Positions 28,875 to 38,181 are shown, counted from the first letter of the stretch. The stretch is DNA of 64,000 nucleotides from Sphingomonadales bacterium (GCA_028871475.1 JAGWMZ010000003.1:62001-126000), one strand, 5' to 3'. Numbers and translations: made by a program. The notes: generated from the sequence alone by a model not told the origin.

Positions 28875-28905
28875 TCAGGCCAAAGTGTAGATCAGGCCAA
28901 AGTGT
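28875..28905. repeat. 17-base-period direct repeat at the end of the phosphohexomutase gene
   Basis: TCAGGCCAAAGTGT occurs at 28875-28888 and again at 28892-28905. The second copy includes the stop codon and last codons of the phosphohexomutase gene; the first repeats that end, stop included, just downstream. It looks like a small tandem duplication. Confidence 0.8.
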
Positions 28906-30382
28906 CGCGCACGATCGCCAGCGCTTCCCTGTTGATGGCGGCGGCGTGTTCGGCAGTGTCGCTTTCCGAATAGCAGCGCAATTCCGGCGCATTACCCGAG
29001 CGACGCAGGTGCAGGATCGCGCCGCTTTGCGTCGTCATGCGAATGCCGTCGGTCACATCGATGGCGGTGATGGCGCCTGCCACCTTGCCAAAAATACCGT
29101 CGAGCCGGCTGATCTGGTCCTGCGTGCCGCCCTCCAGCAGCCGGGCAAAGATGGCCTCGCTCTTTTCCGTCGCAAAGTTCTGGATGCGGTCGGAATAGGT
29201 CACGCGCGGCGGCAGGCTATCGAGCAGATCGCGGATGGTTCCGGGGCGCGAAGCAATGATGACCGCCATGATCGGCAGCACGGCATCGCGCGTCGGCAAG
29301 GGTGAGAGTGACCCCAAGGGACTGCCCAGCAGGAAGCCGCCATTGGCCTCATACCCCACCACCGGCGCCGCGCCCGATGCCAGCAGATCATTCATCGCGG
29401 CGATCACGAAAGGCGAGCCGATCCGCGTCCTGGCCGTCCGGGCAAAGGCGCCCGAGCGTTCGAGCACGGTATTGCTCGACACTGGCGTCACGACGGCTTG
29501 CGCCCTGATCGCCCGGGCGCACAGCACGCCCAGCACATCCCCGCGCAACCATTCGCCCGTGTGATCGGCCAGCAAGGGGCGGTCGGAATCGCCATCGGTC
29601 GAGATGATGGCATCAAAGCCATAGTCCTTCGCCCAATCCCTTGCGAGATCGACATCCTCGGGGCGGATCGCCTCGGTATCGACCGGAATGAACTTTGTAG
29701 CACGGCCGATCGGCGTCCCCTTGCCGCCAAGAGCCTCGACAATGCTGACCAGCAGATCGCGGCCCACCGCCGAATGCTGGTAAATGCCGATGTGCAGCCC
29801 CGAAAGCGCCGCCGGCCCGAAGAAATGGACGTAGCGCTGGATGTAATCGGTCCGGGCATCGACTTCGGCGGGCAAGGCTTCGGGCGAGACAAGCATGCCA
29901 TCGGCAGCAAAAGTGCCGGGCTTGCTCTCGATGATCTGGCCGCGCATCCCCGCCTCGTCATCCTTGAGAACCTCGCCCTTGGGGCGATAGAATTTGATGC
30001 CGTTGCGATCATCGGGAATATGGCTTCCGGTCACCATGATCGAGGGGATTTCCTGACCAAAGGCATAGAGCGCCAGCGCCGGTGTCGGCACAAAGCCGCA
30101 GTTCACCACCTCGCCGCCCATATCGCGGATGGCCTGGGCACAGGCCGTCATGATGCGCGGTGTGCTGGGGCGCAAATCGCCCGCCAGCGCCACGCGCATG
30201 CCGGGCGAAAACTCTCCAAGGTCGACCAGATGCTGCAGGAAGCCAGTGGTATAGGCATGGCAGACATAATCCGTCATCGCGGCCACTTGCCCGCGCGCGC
30301 CACTGGTGCCGAACTGGACCCCCGAGCGGGCCATGATGGTATCGACGGTCCGGGGGCTGAGCATTGTGTCGTGATCTGTCAT
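28892..30382 (-). CDS. Phosphohexomutase (phosphomannomutase/phosphoglucomutase family)
   Basis: 496 residues of the alpha-D-phosphohexomutase superfamily. Phosphoserine loop TGSHIPDDRNG (Ser120), metal loop STDGDSDRPL (Asp263, 265, 267), sugar loop YEANGGF and a C-terminal phosphate-binding region. Interconverts sugar 6- and 1-phosphates to feed GDP-mannose or UDP-glucose synthesis, probably for exopolysaccharide. TGSHIP, rather than the TASHNP of many PMM/PGMs, marks a separate subgroup, so the exact substrate is open. It starts one codon after an upstream in-frame ATG. Confidence 0.88.
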   Translation of the reverse strand: MTDHDTMLSPRTVDTIMARSGVQFGTSGARGQVAAMTDYVCHAYTTGFLQHLVDLGEFSPGMRVALAGDLRPSTPRIMTACAQAIRDMGGEVVNCGFVPTPALALYAFGQEIPSIMVTGSHIPDDRNGIKFYRPKGEVLKDDEAGMRGQIIESKPGTFAADGMLVSPEALPAEVDARTDYIQRYVHFFGPAALSGLHIGIYQHSAVGRDLLVSIVEALGGKGTPIGRATKFIPVDTEAIRPEDVDLARDWAKDYGFDAIISTDGDSDRPLLADHTGEWLRGDVLGVLCARAIRAQAVVTPVSSNTVLERSGAFARTARTRIGSPFVIAAMNDLLASGAAPVVGYEANGGFLLGSPLGSLSPLPTRDAVLPIMAVIIASRPGTIRDLLDSLPPRVTYSDRIQNFATEKSEAIFARLLEGGTQDQISRLDGIFGKVAGAITAIDVTDGIRMTTQSGAILHLRRSGNAPELRCYSESDTAEHAAAINREALAIVRDTLA

Positions 30383-30783
30383 CAAAGATGTCCCGAAAAT
30401 CAGTTGGCATCAATCCTGGTCATCATGCCCGGAGAACATGACATTTTTGGGCGGCGCCCTCTGTCAGGCCTATAAGAGGAAATGCCAGAGACACAATGCG
30501 CTCTCTGACACTCTCGTCTCCCTATCAGACAAAGCGGCGCCTCAAGCGCGTGGGTCATGAAATGCCCCGCAAGGCCAATGGCTCCATACACAGGGCAAAA
30601 CCCGTCTGAAATTTCTGCATGTATCCGTCCAAGGGGCATACGAAGCCGCCTTGCAGTTAGCGCTCACACGAGGCACAAGATCGCGTAACGCCCATACCGG
30701 TCGACCGCGACTGGCGGCAGCAAAAAACACAAAGAATGGCGGGGGCAACGCCAGCCCCGGCGTCACCATGGAAAGAGAGATGC
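30383..30783. other. Gene-free stretch between phosphohexomutase and deacetylase genes
   Basis: About 400 bases with no credible coding region; it must contain the divergent promoters of the two genes. A stretch near 30588-30602 (CACAGGGCAAAACC) resembles the core of the c-di-GMP-I riboswitch, but the matching second strand is missing. Otherwise I see nothing. Confidence 0.4.
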
Positions 30784-31716
30784 ATGTTCCGCACCGTCGC
30801 CCTGTCGCTTCTTCTTGCCGCCTGCGCAACCGGCGCCATGGCGCAAGGCGGGCATCAGCATACCGCCACACCTTTCGACATTGCGATCACGGTCGACGAC
30901 CTGCCCGCCCATGGCGCCCTGCCCAAAGGCATGACGCGCGTCGGCATCGCGCGCAGCTATCTCGACACACTGCATCGCCATGGGGTGAAACAGGCCTATG
31001 GCTTCGTCAACGCCGTGCAGATCGAGAAGGAGCCCGACAGCGCGCCGGTGCTGGCCTTGTGGCGCAAGGCCGGATACCCGCTGGGCAACCATACCTACAC
31101 CCATTTGAACCTCGACAGCGCGCCGTCGCTGGCGGCATGGCAGGCAGATGTGGAACAGGGCGAGCCGGCGGTCGCGGCGCAAATGAAGAGCGCCGACTGG
31201 CACTGGCTGCGCTTTCCCAACCTGTCGGCGGGGCGGGACGCCGAGCGGCATGACGCGGCGGCAGCCTGGCTGGCCGGGCGCGGTTACCGCATCGCCGATG
31301 TCAGCATGAGCTTTAGCGACTGGGCCTATACCGACACCTATGCCCGCTGCGTCGCGCAGGGCAATATGCAAGCCATCGCAATGATGAAGCGTGACTATCT
31401 ACGCAGTGTGGACGAAGGCATCGCCTGGACGAAGGCCACCTCCAACGCCGTCTATGGCCGCATGATCCCGCAGGTGCTGCTCACCCATGTGGGGGGCTGG
31501 TCGGCCGTGATGCTGCCCGAGGTGATGGCGCGGCTCGATGCGGCAGGCGCGCATTACGTCCCCCTCGCGCAGGCGGAGGCGGACCCGGCCTATGCCCAGG
31601 CCGACACATTGCCCGGCGGCGGCGGCATCATGGAACGCTGGGCCAAGAGCCGAAACATCGCCCTGCCGATGCCACCCCCGGCGCTGCCTTCCTATCTTCC
31701 GACACTGTGCCGCTAG
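30784..31716 (+). CDS. Exported polysaccharide deacetylase (NodB-like)
   Basis: 310 residues. The leader MFRTVALSLLLAACATGAMA could be read as a lipoprotein signal (LAAC) or a Sec signal cut after AMA. The NodB domain shows the catalytic/metal pair Asp38-Asp39 (ITVDDLP), the metal motif His103-x3-His107 (GNHTYTH), an RFPN motif and the C-terminal His in LLTHVGGWS. These are the residues of metal-dependent carbohydrate esterase family 4-type de-N/O-acetylases. The substrate is unknown. Start supported by GAAAGAGAG just upstream. Confidence 0.88.
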   Translation: MFRTVALSLLLAACATGAMAQGGHQHTATPFDIAITVDDLPAHGALPKGMTRVGIARSYLDTLHRHGVKQAYGFVNAVQIEKEPDSAPVLALWRKAGYPLGNHTYTHLNLDSAPSLAAWQADVEQGEPAVAAQMKSADWHWLRFPNLSAGRDAERHDAAAAWLAGRGYRIADVSMSFSDWAYTDTYARCVAQGNMQAIAMMKRDYLRSVDEGIAWTKATSNAVYGRMIPQVLLTHVGGWSAVMLPEVMARLDAAGAHYVPLAQAEADPAYAQADTLPGGGGIMERWAKSRNIALPMPPPALPSYLPTLCR

Positions 31717-31875
31717 GGCATCGGTCAGTCATTGACTGCGAACTACGCAGTGCAAGAAAAGCGGCGTATTTGCGACAAATTTGTGTCCTGCCGGGGCAAA
31801 TCTTGATCTAATCCTCATACCAATTTATCGAACCAGCCGACATCAATTCCACACATGCCGAGATTGGAGCGGGAC
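31717..31875 (+). promoter_or_regulatory. Intergenic region before the sugar dehydrogenase
   Basis: Contains ACTGCG-AACTA-CGCAGT (31735-31751) and the 10-base palindrome ACAAATTTGT (31775-31784), about 90 bases before the downstream start. Either could be an operator; no -10/-35 pair is obvious. Confidence 0.35.
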
Positions 31876-33570
31876 ATGGCAGCAAGGCATTTCGCATTGG
31901 CGGGCGTGGCGCTGGCCTCGCTGGCGGCAGGCGTTCACTCAGCCGGAAGGGCAGCGCCCGCCGCGCCGGCCTGCGACCGCCAGCCCGGCGGCCTGCAACT
32001 GCCACCCGGATTTTGCGCCACCATTTTCGCCGACAAGCTGGGCCATGTGCGGCACATGGCGGTGGCGGCGGATGGAACCATCTATGCCAATTCCGCGCCC
32101 GACGCGCAGGACCAGAGCCGCCCTTCCGGGCTGATCATGCTGCGCGATGCCAATGGCGATGGCCGCGCCGATGTGATCGAGCGCCCCGTGCCTGCCGTGA
32201 CCGGCGGGACGGGCGTTGCGCTCTATCGAGGCGCGATCTATCTCGAGGACAAGAACCGCATCATCCGTTACCGTCTCGATCCGCGCAGCCGTCTGCCTGT
32301 GGGCGAGCCGGCCACGGTGGTGTCCGGCCTGCCCGTTGGCGGGGATCACCGTTCGCGCAGTCTGGCAATCCGGCATGATGGCACTATGTTCGTGAGCATT
32401 GGCAGCGCGACCAATGCCTGTCAGTTCGCCAACCGACAGGCAGGATCGCCCGGCATTTCGCCGTGCACCGAAAAGCTGCATCGGGCCGGCATCTGGCAGT
32501 ATCGCGCGGATCAGACCGGGCAAGCCTTCTCGCCCGCCAATCGCTTCGCCTCGGGCATCCGCAATGCCGTGGGCCTGACGCTTGACAGCCATGGCCAGCT
32601 TTTCGCCACCCAACATGGCCGCGACCAGTTGCATGAAAACTGGCGCGCGCTCTACACCGCCCAGCAGGGGCAGGACTGGCCCGCCGAGGAATTGCTCCTG
32701 GTCAACAAGGGCGATGATTTCGGCTGGCCGCAGTGTTATTTCGATCCACAGCGCCAGCAACTGGTGCTGGCCCCCGAATATGGCGGCGATGGCGGCCACA
32801 AAATCGGCATCTGTGCCAAGGCCAAGGCACCAATCGCGGCCTTTCCGGGCCATTGGGCGCCCAACGGCTTGCTGATCTACGAAGGCGCGCAATTCCCCGC
32901 CGCCTATCGCGAAGGCGCCTTCATTGCCTTCCACGGGTCATGGAACCGCGCGCCCGGGCCGCAGCAAGGCTTCAACATCGTGTTCCAGCCGATGCGCAAT
33001 GGCCGCGCCACTGGCCATTATGTGGTCTTTGCCAATGGCTTTGGCGGGCCAGGCCAGGCATCGGGCAACGCGCTCTATCGCCCGACAGGGCTGGCAATGG
33101 CGCCCGATGGCGCGCTGTATATCTCTGATGACAAGGTGGGCCGGATCTGGCGGGTTACCTATCGTGGCTCCCATTCCGCGCCTGTACAACAGGCGGTCGG
33201 CGCCGCAGCCGCGCCGGTTGCCGCCACCGGGCCGCAGGCAATCACGCCCCATAACGGCGCCTTGCCGGCGGGCGTGGATCTGGCATCGATCGCATTGGGC
33301 CGCCGGCTCTGGGCAGGTGAGACGGGCGAGGCCAGTTGCTCCGGCTGCCATGGCCCGCATGGCGAGGGCACTGCTGTGGCCCCCAACCTGAGCGACCCCG
33401 AATGGTTGTGGGGCCAGGGCACGCCCAGGGAGATCGAGGCATTGATTGCCCGCGGCGTTCCGGCACCCAAGCGTTTCTCAGCCCCCATGCCAGCCGATGG
33501 CGGTGCCGTGCTGACCGGTCAGCAGCGCCACGCTCTGGCTGCCTATGTCTGGTCGCTCTCGCATCCTTGA
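31876..33570 (+). CDS. Sorbosone-dehydrogenase-type PQQ beta-propeller with cytochrome c domain
   Basis: 564 residues: signal peptide (MAARHFALAGVALASLAAGV), a six-bladed propeller of the soluble glucose/sorbosone dehydrogenase family (about 40-440; RNAVGLTLDSHGQLFATQHGRDQL, NKGDDFGWPQCYFD, LIYEGAQFP) and a C-terminal cytochrome c domain with haem site CSGCH (488-492) and likely axial Met538 in SAPMP. The tail would pass electrons from sugar oxidation to the respiratory chain in the periplasm. ATG 31876 with GGAGCGGG upstream; a start seven codons earlier is less likely. It lacks neighbours for PQQ synthesis. Confidence 0.88.
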   Translation: MAARHFALAGVALASLAAGVHSAGRAAPAAPACDRQPGGLQLPPGFCATIFADKLGHVRHMAVAADGTIYANSAPDAQDQSRPSGLIMLRDANGDGRADVIERPVPAVTGGTGVALYRGAIYLEDKNRIIRYRLDPRSRLPVGEPATVVSGLPVGGDHRSRSLAIRHDGTMFVSIGSATNACQFANRQAGSPGISPCTEKLHRAGIWQYRADQTGQAFSPANRFASGIRNAVGLTLDSHGQLFATQHGRDQLHENWRALYTAQQGQDWPAEELLLVNKGDDFGWPQCYFDPQRQQLVLAPEYGGDGGHKIGICAKAKAPIAAFPGHWAPNGLLIYEGAQFPAAYREGAFIAFHGSWNRAPGPQQGFNIVFQPMRNGRATGHYVVFANGFGGPGQASGNALYRPTGLAMAPDGALYISDDKVGRIWRVTYRGSHSAPVQQAVGAAAAPVAATGPQAITPHNGALPAGVDLASIALGRRLWAGETGEASCSGCHGPHGEGTAVAPNLSDPEWLWGQGTPREIEALIARGVPAPKRFSAPMPADGGAVLTGQQRHALAAYVWSLSHP

Positions 33571-33571
33571 G

Positions 33572-33763
33572 CGTGAAGCGCATAGAGTTGCACCACCTCT
33601 TCACCCCCGAGACAGCGCCGGCATTGCGCTCCATCGCGGTCACAGCCAGCGTCTCGTCCGCCTTGACGGTCCTTGTCGAGAGTACCGGCGCGTCATAGGC
33701 AGAGCGGGCGTAGCTTAACGCATGGGCGAAGGGATAGAGCGGCCTGAGGTTGTGCGACGACAT
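33572..33763 (-). pseudogene. Remnant of GH3 beta-glucosidase C-terminus, frameshifted
   Basis: The minus strand encodes LRPLYPFAHALSYARSAYD and then VLSTRTVKADETLAVTA..NAGAVSG, unmistakably the fibronectin-III-like C-terminal region of family 3 glycoside hydrolases (consensus PLYPFGHGLSYT..F and VTNTGxxAGxEVVQLY). Right after AVSG the correct continuation GEEVVQLYALH appears in another frame, as if one G were lost from a G-run near 33608-33613. About 65 residues survive; the rest of the enzyme is absent, replaced by the monooxygenase-like gene upstream, and the tail runs into the 3' end of the dehydrogenase. Confidence 0.75.
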
Positions 33764-33793
33764 GGGGCGCAAACCGCGCCGGCAAACGATGGA

Positions 33794-34084
33794 TCAACGC
33801 GTTTCCAGTTTCATGATGAGGGCTTCGCCATCGAGATGCTCGGGCAAGGCAGCTGCCAGCGCCTGAAAATGGCTGGTGGCCTCATGCGTCGCAATCGCCT
33901 CCTCATCAGCCCAGCGTTCCAGAAACACGAAACGTCCGGCATGGGCGCTGTCACGGTTGAGGCGGTAGAAGATGCAGCCCGGTTCCGCCATGCTGGGCGC
34001 GACACAGGCCTGCAAAACCGCCTCGAGCGCCGCCTCATGGCCGGGCTTGGCAACGAGAACGGCGACCACATCTATTCCTGACAT
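33794..34084 (-). CDS. Antibiotic-biosynthesis-monooxygenase-domain protein (YgiN-like)
   Basis: 96-residue ABM domain: MSGIDVVAVLVAKPG.., MAEPGCIFYRLNRDSAHAG, RFVFLERWADEEAIATHEATSHF. Small ferredoxin-like dimers of this kind include quinol monooxygenases such as E. coli YgiN; activity cannot be assigned. The frame extends upstream to 34264 but ATG 34084 gives the family start. It sits between the GH3 remnant and the GH43 gene, on the same strand as both. Confidence 0.82.
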   Translation of the reverse strand: MSGIDVVAVLVAKPGHEAALEAVLQACVAPSMAEPGCIFYRLNRDSAHAGRFVFLERWADEEAIATHEATSHFQALAAALPEHLDGEALIMKLETR

Positions 34085-34190
34085 CCGAGAACCTTTCATC
34101 CGGGAAGCCGCCGCAAGCACGGTCTGCAGCAACCGGCACACGGGGCGGGATACGTCAGCATCCCAGCCCCTTTGCCTCCGGTCAAGCGCC

Positions 34191-35642
34191 TCAGGGCGTC
34201 TGGAAGGTCCAGCGCCCGGTATCGTTGGATGGATCAAAGCTGGCGAGGACCGGCGTGCTGGCACCGGCTGCCGTCAACACCAGCTCGCTGCCCGCCTTGG
34301 GCTGCAACTTGGGCGTGATGCGATAGGTACCATCGGTCAACTGATCGATCCGCCAAAGCTGCCCGGTCGTGCCGGAAAAAGCCGGATCAGCGACCAGCTT
34401 GCCATCGGGTGTGGCGGCGAGAGTGCGCGTCGTGCCCGCAATCAGGATCTTGTAATAAGGCGATCCCATATAGCCGCCGGCGCCCGCCACCGGCTCAACA
34501 CGCCATGTCTGGTGAGGCTTGATCATGTAATCGCCCAGATCAACGGCAATGGGGCCACTGGGCCAGGCGACTGAATCCTGCTCCAGCGTCAGGTTCGGAA
34601 TGGGGCCCACAGGCGTCGTGGGCGGCCCGAAGAAGCCGCGCTGCCGCTGGAACGGGATGCGCACGAAATCGACCGCCAGTTCAAGGGCGCCGCCACTGCG
34701 TTCCGACTGGATCTCATAGGTGCCCGCCGAGATGTTGGTGCCAGCCACCGGCCAGCCATCCTTCCACAGCAATGGCTGGATACCCAGCACGCTACGCCCG
34801 CTGCGGTCCATGTCCGCCTCGTAATGCATCGAGAATTTTTCGAGGCCGCCGCCAAGGTCGATCAGACCGAAATGCCCCGGGCCATAGACCCGGCCACGCC
34901 CCGCCACGACCAGCTTGCCGCCTCCCTTGAGCAACGGAATGCCCATATTGTCCACATAGGGGCCCGTAGGGCTGCGCGAACGGCCAACGCGGATGTTATA
35001 GGACGAGTTGGGCCCGTCGCAGCAGGTGCCATGCGTGCCGAGCAGGTAATACCACCCATCGCGATGCATCAGCGCCGTGGCCTCCATGTCGATGGCAATA
35101 TCGACAGGCTGATTGCCGGCAACGCGCTGCCCCGTGGCCGGGTCAAGCTCGACCATGCGGATGGAGCCGAAATAGGTGCCATAGCTGAGCCACAGATGAC
35201 CATCGGCCAGCAAAAACGCCGGGTCAATCGCATCCTGATTTTCGACACCATCGCTCGACGCCACCGTACCAACGTCATGATAGCCGAAGTCGGCCGACCT
35301 GGGGTCCAGCGTCTTGGTCCACATGACCTTGACCAGGCTGGCATGGCCACCGCTCATGCCGCCGCCGCCCACGGCATAGGCGACATAATAGCGGTCACCG
35401 ATCTTGATGACATCAGGCGCGACACCGCCGCCCGGGCGCTCGCCGCCTGCATGCCAGGTCCAGCCGTCCTCCGACACCAGGCCACCGCGGCCCGTGCCGA
35501 AGGTGTAATATTTGCCATCGGACAAGGTGATGGTTGACGGATCGTGGATATAGGGTTCGCCAGCCAGTTGCTGGGCGTGAGCGACGCTCGAACAGCCGAG
35601 CATGAGTGCCAGGCAGGAGGCAGCGGCAGAAAGAAGTTTCAT
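34191..35642 (-). CDS. GH43 endo-arabinanase-like enzyme with ricin-type tail
   Basis: 483 residues. Signal peptide MKLLSAAASCLALMLGCSSVAHA. Five-bladed propeller of glycoside hydrolase family 43: catalytic base Asp34 (YIHDPSTI), pKa-modulating Asp140 (QDAIDPAFL) and acid Glu187 (IDMEATALM), matching arabinan endo-1,5-alpha-L-arabinosidases. Residues ~380-483 form a ricin B-like (beta-trefoil) carbohydrate-binding tail (GQLWRIDQLTDGTYRI, GRWTFQT). Exported and probably acting on arabinan or a related plant polysaccharide. Same strand as the following two genes. Confidence 0.88.
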   Translation of the reverse strand: MKLLSAAASCLALMLGCSSVAHAQQLAGEPYIHDPSTITLSDGKYYTFGTGRGGLVSEDGWTWHAGGERPGGGVAPDVIKIGDRYYVAYAVGGGGMSGGHASLVKVMWTKTLDPRSADFGYHDVGTVASSDGVENQDAIDPAFLLADGHLWLSYGTYFGSIRMVELDPATGQRVAGNQPVDIAIDMEATALMHRDGWYYLLGTHGTCCDGPNSSYNIRVGRSRSPTGPYVDNMGIPLLKGGGKLVVAGRGRVYGPGHFGLIDLGGGLEKFSMHYEADMDRSGRSVLGIQPLLWKDGWPVAGTNISAGTYEIQSERSGGALELAVDFVRIPFQRQRGFFGPPTTPVGPIPNLTLEQDSVAWPSGPIAVDLGDYMIKPHQTWRVEPVAGAGGYMGSPYYKILIAGTTRTLAATPDGKLVADPAFSGTTGQLWRIDQLTDGTYRITPKLQPKAGSELVLTAAGASTPVLASFDPSNDTGRWTFQTP

Positions 35643-35682
35643 GGGAAGGTTTTCCCTGCTTGTCATGGAAGGGCGCGGCGAC

Positions 35683-36435
35683 TTAGCGGGTGCTGGTCGT
35701 GAGATCGGTGATGGGGTGGCCCTTCTCGTCGATGAAGCGCACGCAGAAATCACTCAGGCCCGGGCCGTTGATGACCGCGCCGCGCAGAATGTTGCGCCCC
35801 TTGTGCAAAGTCATCGGCTCGGAGACGACATCGTCCATCACCATGCGCCGGTCGCCGAACAGGCTGGCGGCTTCCTGACCATTAAGCCACCACATCGAGG
35901 CCGAGTTCGAACCCACGGCAACGCGCACGTCATGGATCTCGCGCGGGCTGTTCACCACGGTGACCGCCCAGAAGATGACGCCATAGGTCTGCTTGCCATA
36001 GGCTTGGGCGAAATTGAACAGCTTCACATCGAAGGGCGATGCATCGAGCGCGTGCCAGACCAACGGCTTGCCCGCCACCGTCACCTTCTGGCCATCACGC
36101 GGCATGGTGGTGAAAGAACCGGAGAAAGGCGGGTTGGCGAAGGCCTGCCGGACATAGGTGCCGGTAAAGACGGTGTTCGTACGATTGGGCTTGTCGATTG
36201 GCTCGAGCAGCAGCCAGCGTTGAAGGAAACCATCGGCGTCCGCCGCCTTGGCCGCGCCGGTGGCAACCGTGAAGTAAGGCGCGAGTTTGGCCGGGCCAGC
36301 CTCAATTTTGCCAGCCTCAATTTTGCCAGCCTGAGCCTTGTCGGCGGCAGCCGCCGGCACGGTCGCCGTGCCGCCCAAGGCCAACGCGGCCAACACCGGG
36401 ATGACGCGAGACAAAATCGCGTGTTTTCGGGTCAC
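35683..36435 (-). CDS. Secreted protein of unknown function in the glycan-degradation run
   Basis: 250 residues with a signal peptide (MTRKHAILSRVIPVLAALALGG.., cleavage near AAA-DK). The middle and C-terminal part reads like a galactose-binding/PA14-type beta sandwich (SASMWWLNGQEAASLFGDRR, KGRNILRGAVINGPG), often an accessory domain of glycoside hydrolases. Just after the signal is a repeated AGKIE/AGKIE/AGPAK stretch from a 15-base tandem DNA repeat (about 36295-36335). Placed between esterase and GH43 genes on the same strand. Function not assigned. Confidence 0.75.
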   Translation of the reverse strand: MTRKHAILSRVIPVLAALALGGTATVPAAAADKAQAGKIEAGKIEAGPAKLAPYFTVATGAAKAADADGFLQRWLLLEPIDKPNRTNTVFTGTYVRQAFANPPFSGSFTTMPRDGQKVTVAGKPLVWHALDASPFDVKLFNFAQAYGKQTYGVIFWAVTVVNSPREIHDVRVAVGSNSASMWWLNGQEAASLFGDRRMVMDDVVSEPMTLHKGRNILRGAVINGPGLSDFCVRFIDEKGHPITDLTTSTR

Positions 36436-36519
36436 ACTCTCTCTCCTGATCGGGGTATCATGCTGTATCCAACGTCAAAGTGAAGACCTGCGCGCCAGCC
36501 GGACTGTCGCCTCTTCATT

Positions 36520-38181
36520 TCATCCCAACAAAATCCGCCGCACAGCGCCTTCAGGGTCATCGACCATGCGGCACTGATTGTCGAAAACCATCGTCTGGCA
36601 GCGCTGCGGATCGGATGGTGCCCAGGCTAGCCCCGGCTGGCTGGGGTTGCCGGTGCGCGCAAAATTGGCCCAGGCGGTGGCCATGGTGCGGGCCAGGCGC
36701 TGCGCCTCGGGCGTGTTGCCGGTGCCCTGATCGCAGCGCGCGGCGTTGTCGAAACAGAAGGCCAGATCGGTCGTATGCCACGCGCCGGCCACCCCATCGA
36801 GCTGCGGCGACTGCCACTGGAACAGATACTGATAGACCGGGGCCGCGTGCTGCCCGTGTTTAAGCGCGACCATCTGCTGCACGTGGTTGCGACTGCTCAG
36901 CCCCTGCACGCCATAGGAAAGGGTGCGTATCGCCTTTTCCGGATGGGCCTTCTTCATCGCCGCGATCAGCGCATCGGCCTTGGTGGCTCCATATTGGCCG
37001 GTCAGGTCAGCACGCCACTGCGCCTCGGTCGGGTTTGAGCCAAAACGCATCCCCTCTTCGCTGACATTGCCGATGATCATGGGAATATCGCGTGAAATAT
37101 CGGGCGCGACATCGGCGAAGGAGCGGATATTGATGACCTTACCATCAAGTGTCGGCCCCCACCCGACACGCGGGGTCGACGATGGACCGGGCATCCAGCC
37201 GCCGGGGCCGTTGATCTCCCGCGCGACCTGGTTGCCGATGGTGAACAGCGTATTCCAGTCTGCCTTTTGCAGCGCGGCGATATCTTTCTCGCCAATATCC
37301 AGCTTGCGAACCAGGCGTCGCGCGAATTCCCGTGATTGTTCGGCCGCCGGGATCATCCCGCCCCCACCCGACTGGACCGCCGCGCGATGGATCAGCCCCT
37401 TGCCCGAGGGCATGCCAAGCAGTGTCGTCACCTTCGATCCGCCGCCAGACTGGCCATAGATCATGATTTTGTCGGGATCGCCGCCGAAATTGGCGATGTT
37501 CTCCTGCACCCAGCGCAGGGCGGCGATGCAGTCGGTCATGCTGACGTTGACCGAATCTTCGTAAGCGCTGCCACCCACCTCGGTCAGGTCCAAGAAGCCC
37601 AGCACGTTGAGGCGGTGGTTGATCGACACCTGCACCACATCGTGATGCCGGGCCATCTGCGCGCCGTCATGCGAGGCCAGTTCATAGGACGAACCGAAGC
37701 TGTAACCGCCGCCATGGAAATAGACCATCACGGCGCGGCTGCCGCTGAGCGAGGGAGTCCAGATGTTGAGCTTGAGCATATCCTCGCCAAGGAAGCCGTC
37801 ATCCCACTGCTGCAGGAAGGTGTGTTCGATGGCGCGGAAATTGTGGAGCGTCTGCGGGCAGTTCGCGCCATAGGCCAGCGCGTGGTATTCCTCGGTCCAG
37901 CGCTTGGGCGCCTTGGCGGGGAGCCAGCGGTTTTCGCCGCCCGTGTCATCGCCATAGGGGACGCCCTTGAAGGTGAAGACCCCATCGGACACATAGCCGC
38001 GCACCGGCCCATATTGCGTTTTGGCCACGGCGCTGGCCGGAGTGGAACATGTGCCCGATCCGCGCGCGGCCACGGTGGGCGCGCCCTTTGCCATACCAGC
38101 AGGAAGCGAAAGGCCCGCTCCGGCCAGCGCCGATGTCAACAATGCGCGGCGGCGATCCAAAAGCAATCCGTTTTCGGCCAT
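36520..38181 (-). CDS. Type B carboxylesterase, exported
   Basis: 553-residue alpha/beta hydrolase. Twin-arginine-like leader (RRRALLTSALAGAGLSLPAG). Oxyanion hole FHGGGYSFGSS (156-160), nucleophile Ser245 in GQSGGGSK, acidic residue in NVSEEGMRF and catalytic His469 in AGAWHTTDLAF. The family hydrolyses carboxylic esters; beside GH43 and a TonB receptor it may remove acyl or feruloyl groups from polysaccharides, but no substrate can be read. First gene of a likely esterase-unknown-GH43 transcript. Confidence 0.88.
   Translation of the reverse strand: MAENGLLLDRRRALLTSALAGAGLSLPAGMAKGAPTVAARGSGTCSTPASAVAKTQYGPVRGYVSDGVFTFKGVPYGDDTGGENRWLPAKAPKRWTEEYHALAYGANCPQTLHNFRAIEHTFLQQWDDGFLGEDMLKLNIWTPSLSGSRAVMVYFHGGGYSFGSSYELASHDGAQMARHHDVVQVSINHRLNVLGFLDLTEVGGSAYEDSVNVSMTDCIAALRWVQENIANFGGDPDKIMIYGQSGGGSKVTTLLGMPSGKGLIHRAAVQSGGGGMIPAAEQSREFARRLVRKLDIGEKDIAALQKADWNTLFTIGNQVAREINGPGGWMPGPSSTPRVGWGPTLDGKVINIRSFADVAPDISRDIPMIIGNVSEEGMRFGSNPTEAQWRADLTGQYGATKADALIAAMKKAHPEKAIRTLSYGVQGLSSRNHVQQMVALKHGQHAAPVYQYLFQWQSPQLDGVAGAWHTTDLAFCFDNAARCDQGTGNTPEAQRLARTMATAWANFARTGNPSQPGLAWAPSDPQRCQTMVFDNQCRMVDDPEGAVRRILLG

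Noticed and set aside
30588..30660. c-di-GMP-I (GEMM) riboswitch-like core CACAGGGCAAAACC ahead of the deacetylase
   Set aside because: The pairing strand GGACGCAAAGCC and the tetraloop receptor are not present in order; a covariance-model scan would settle it.
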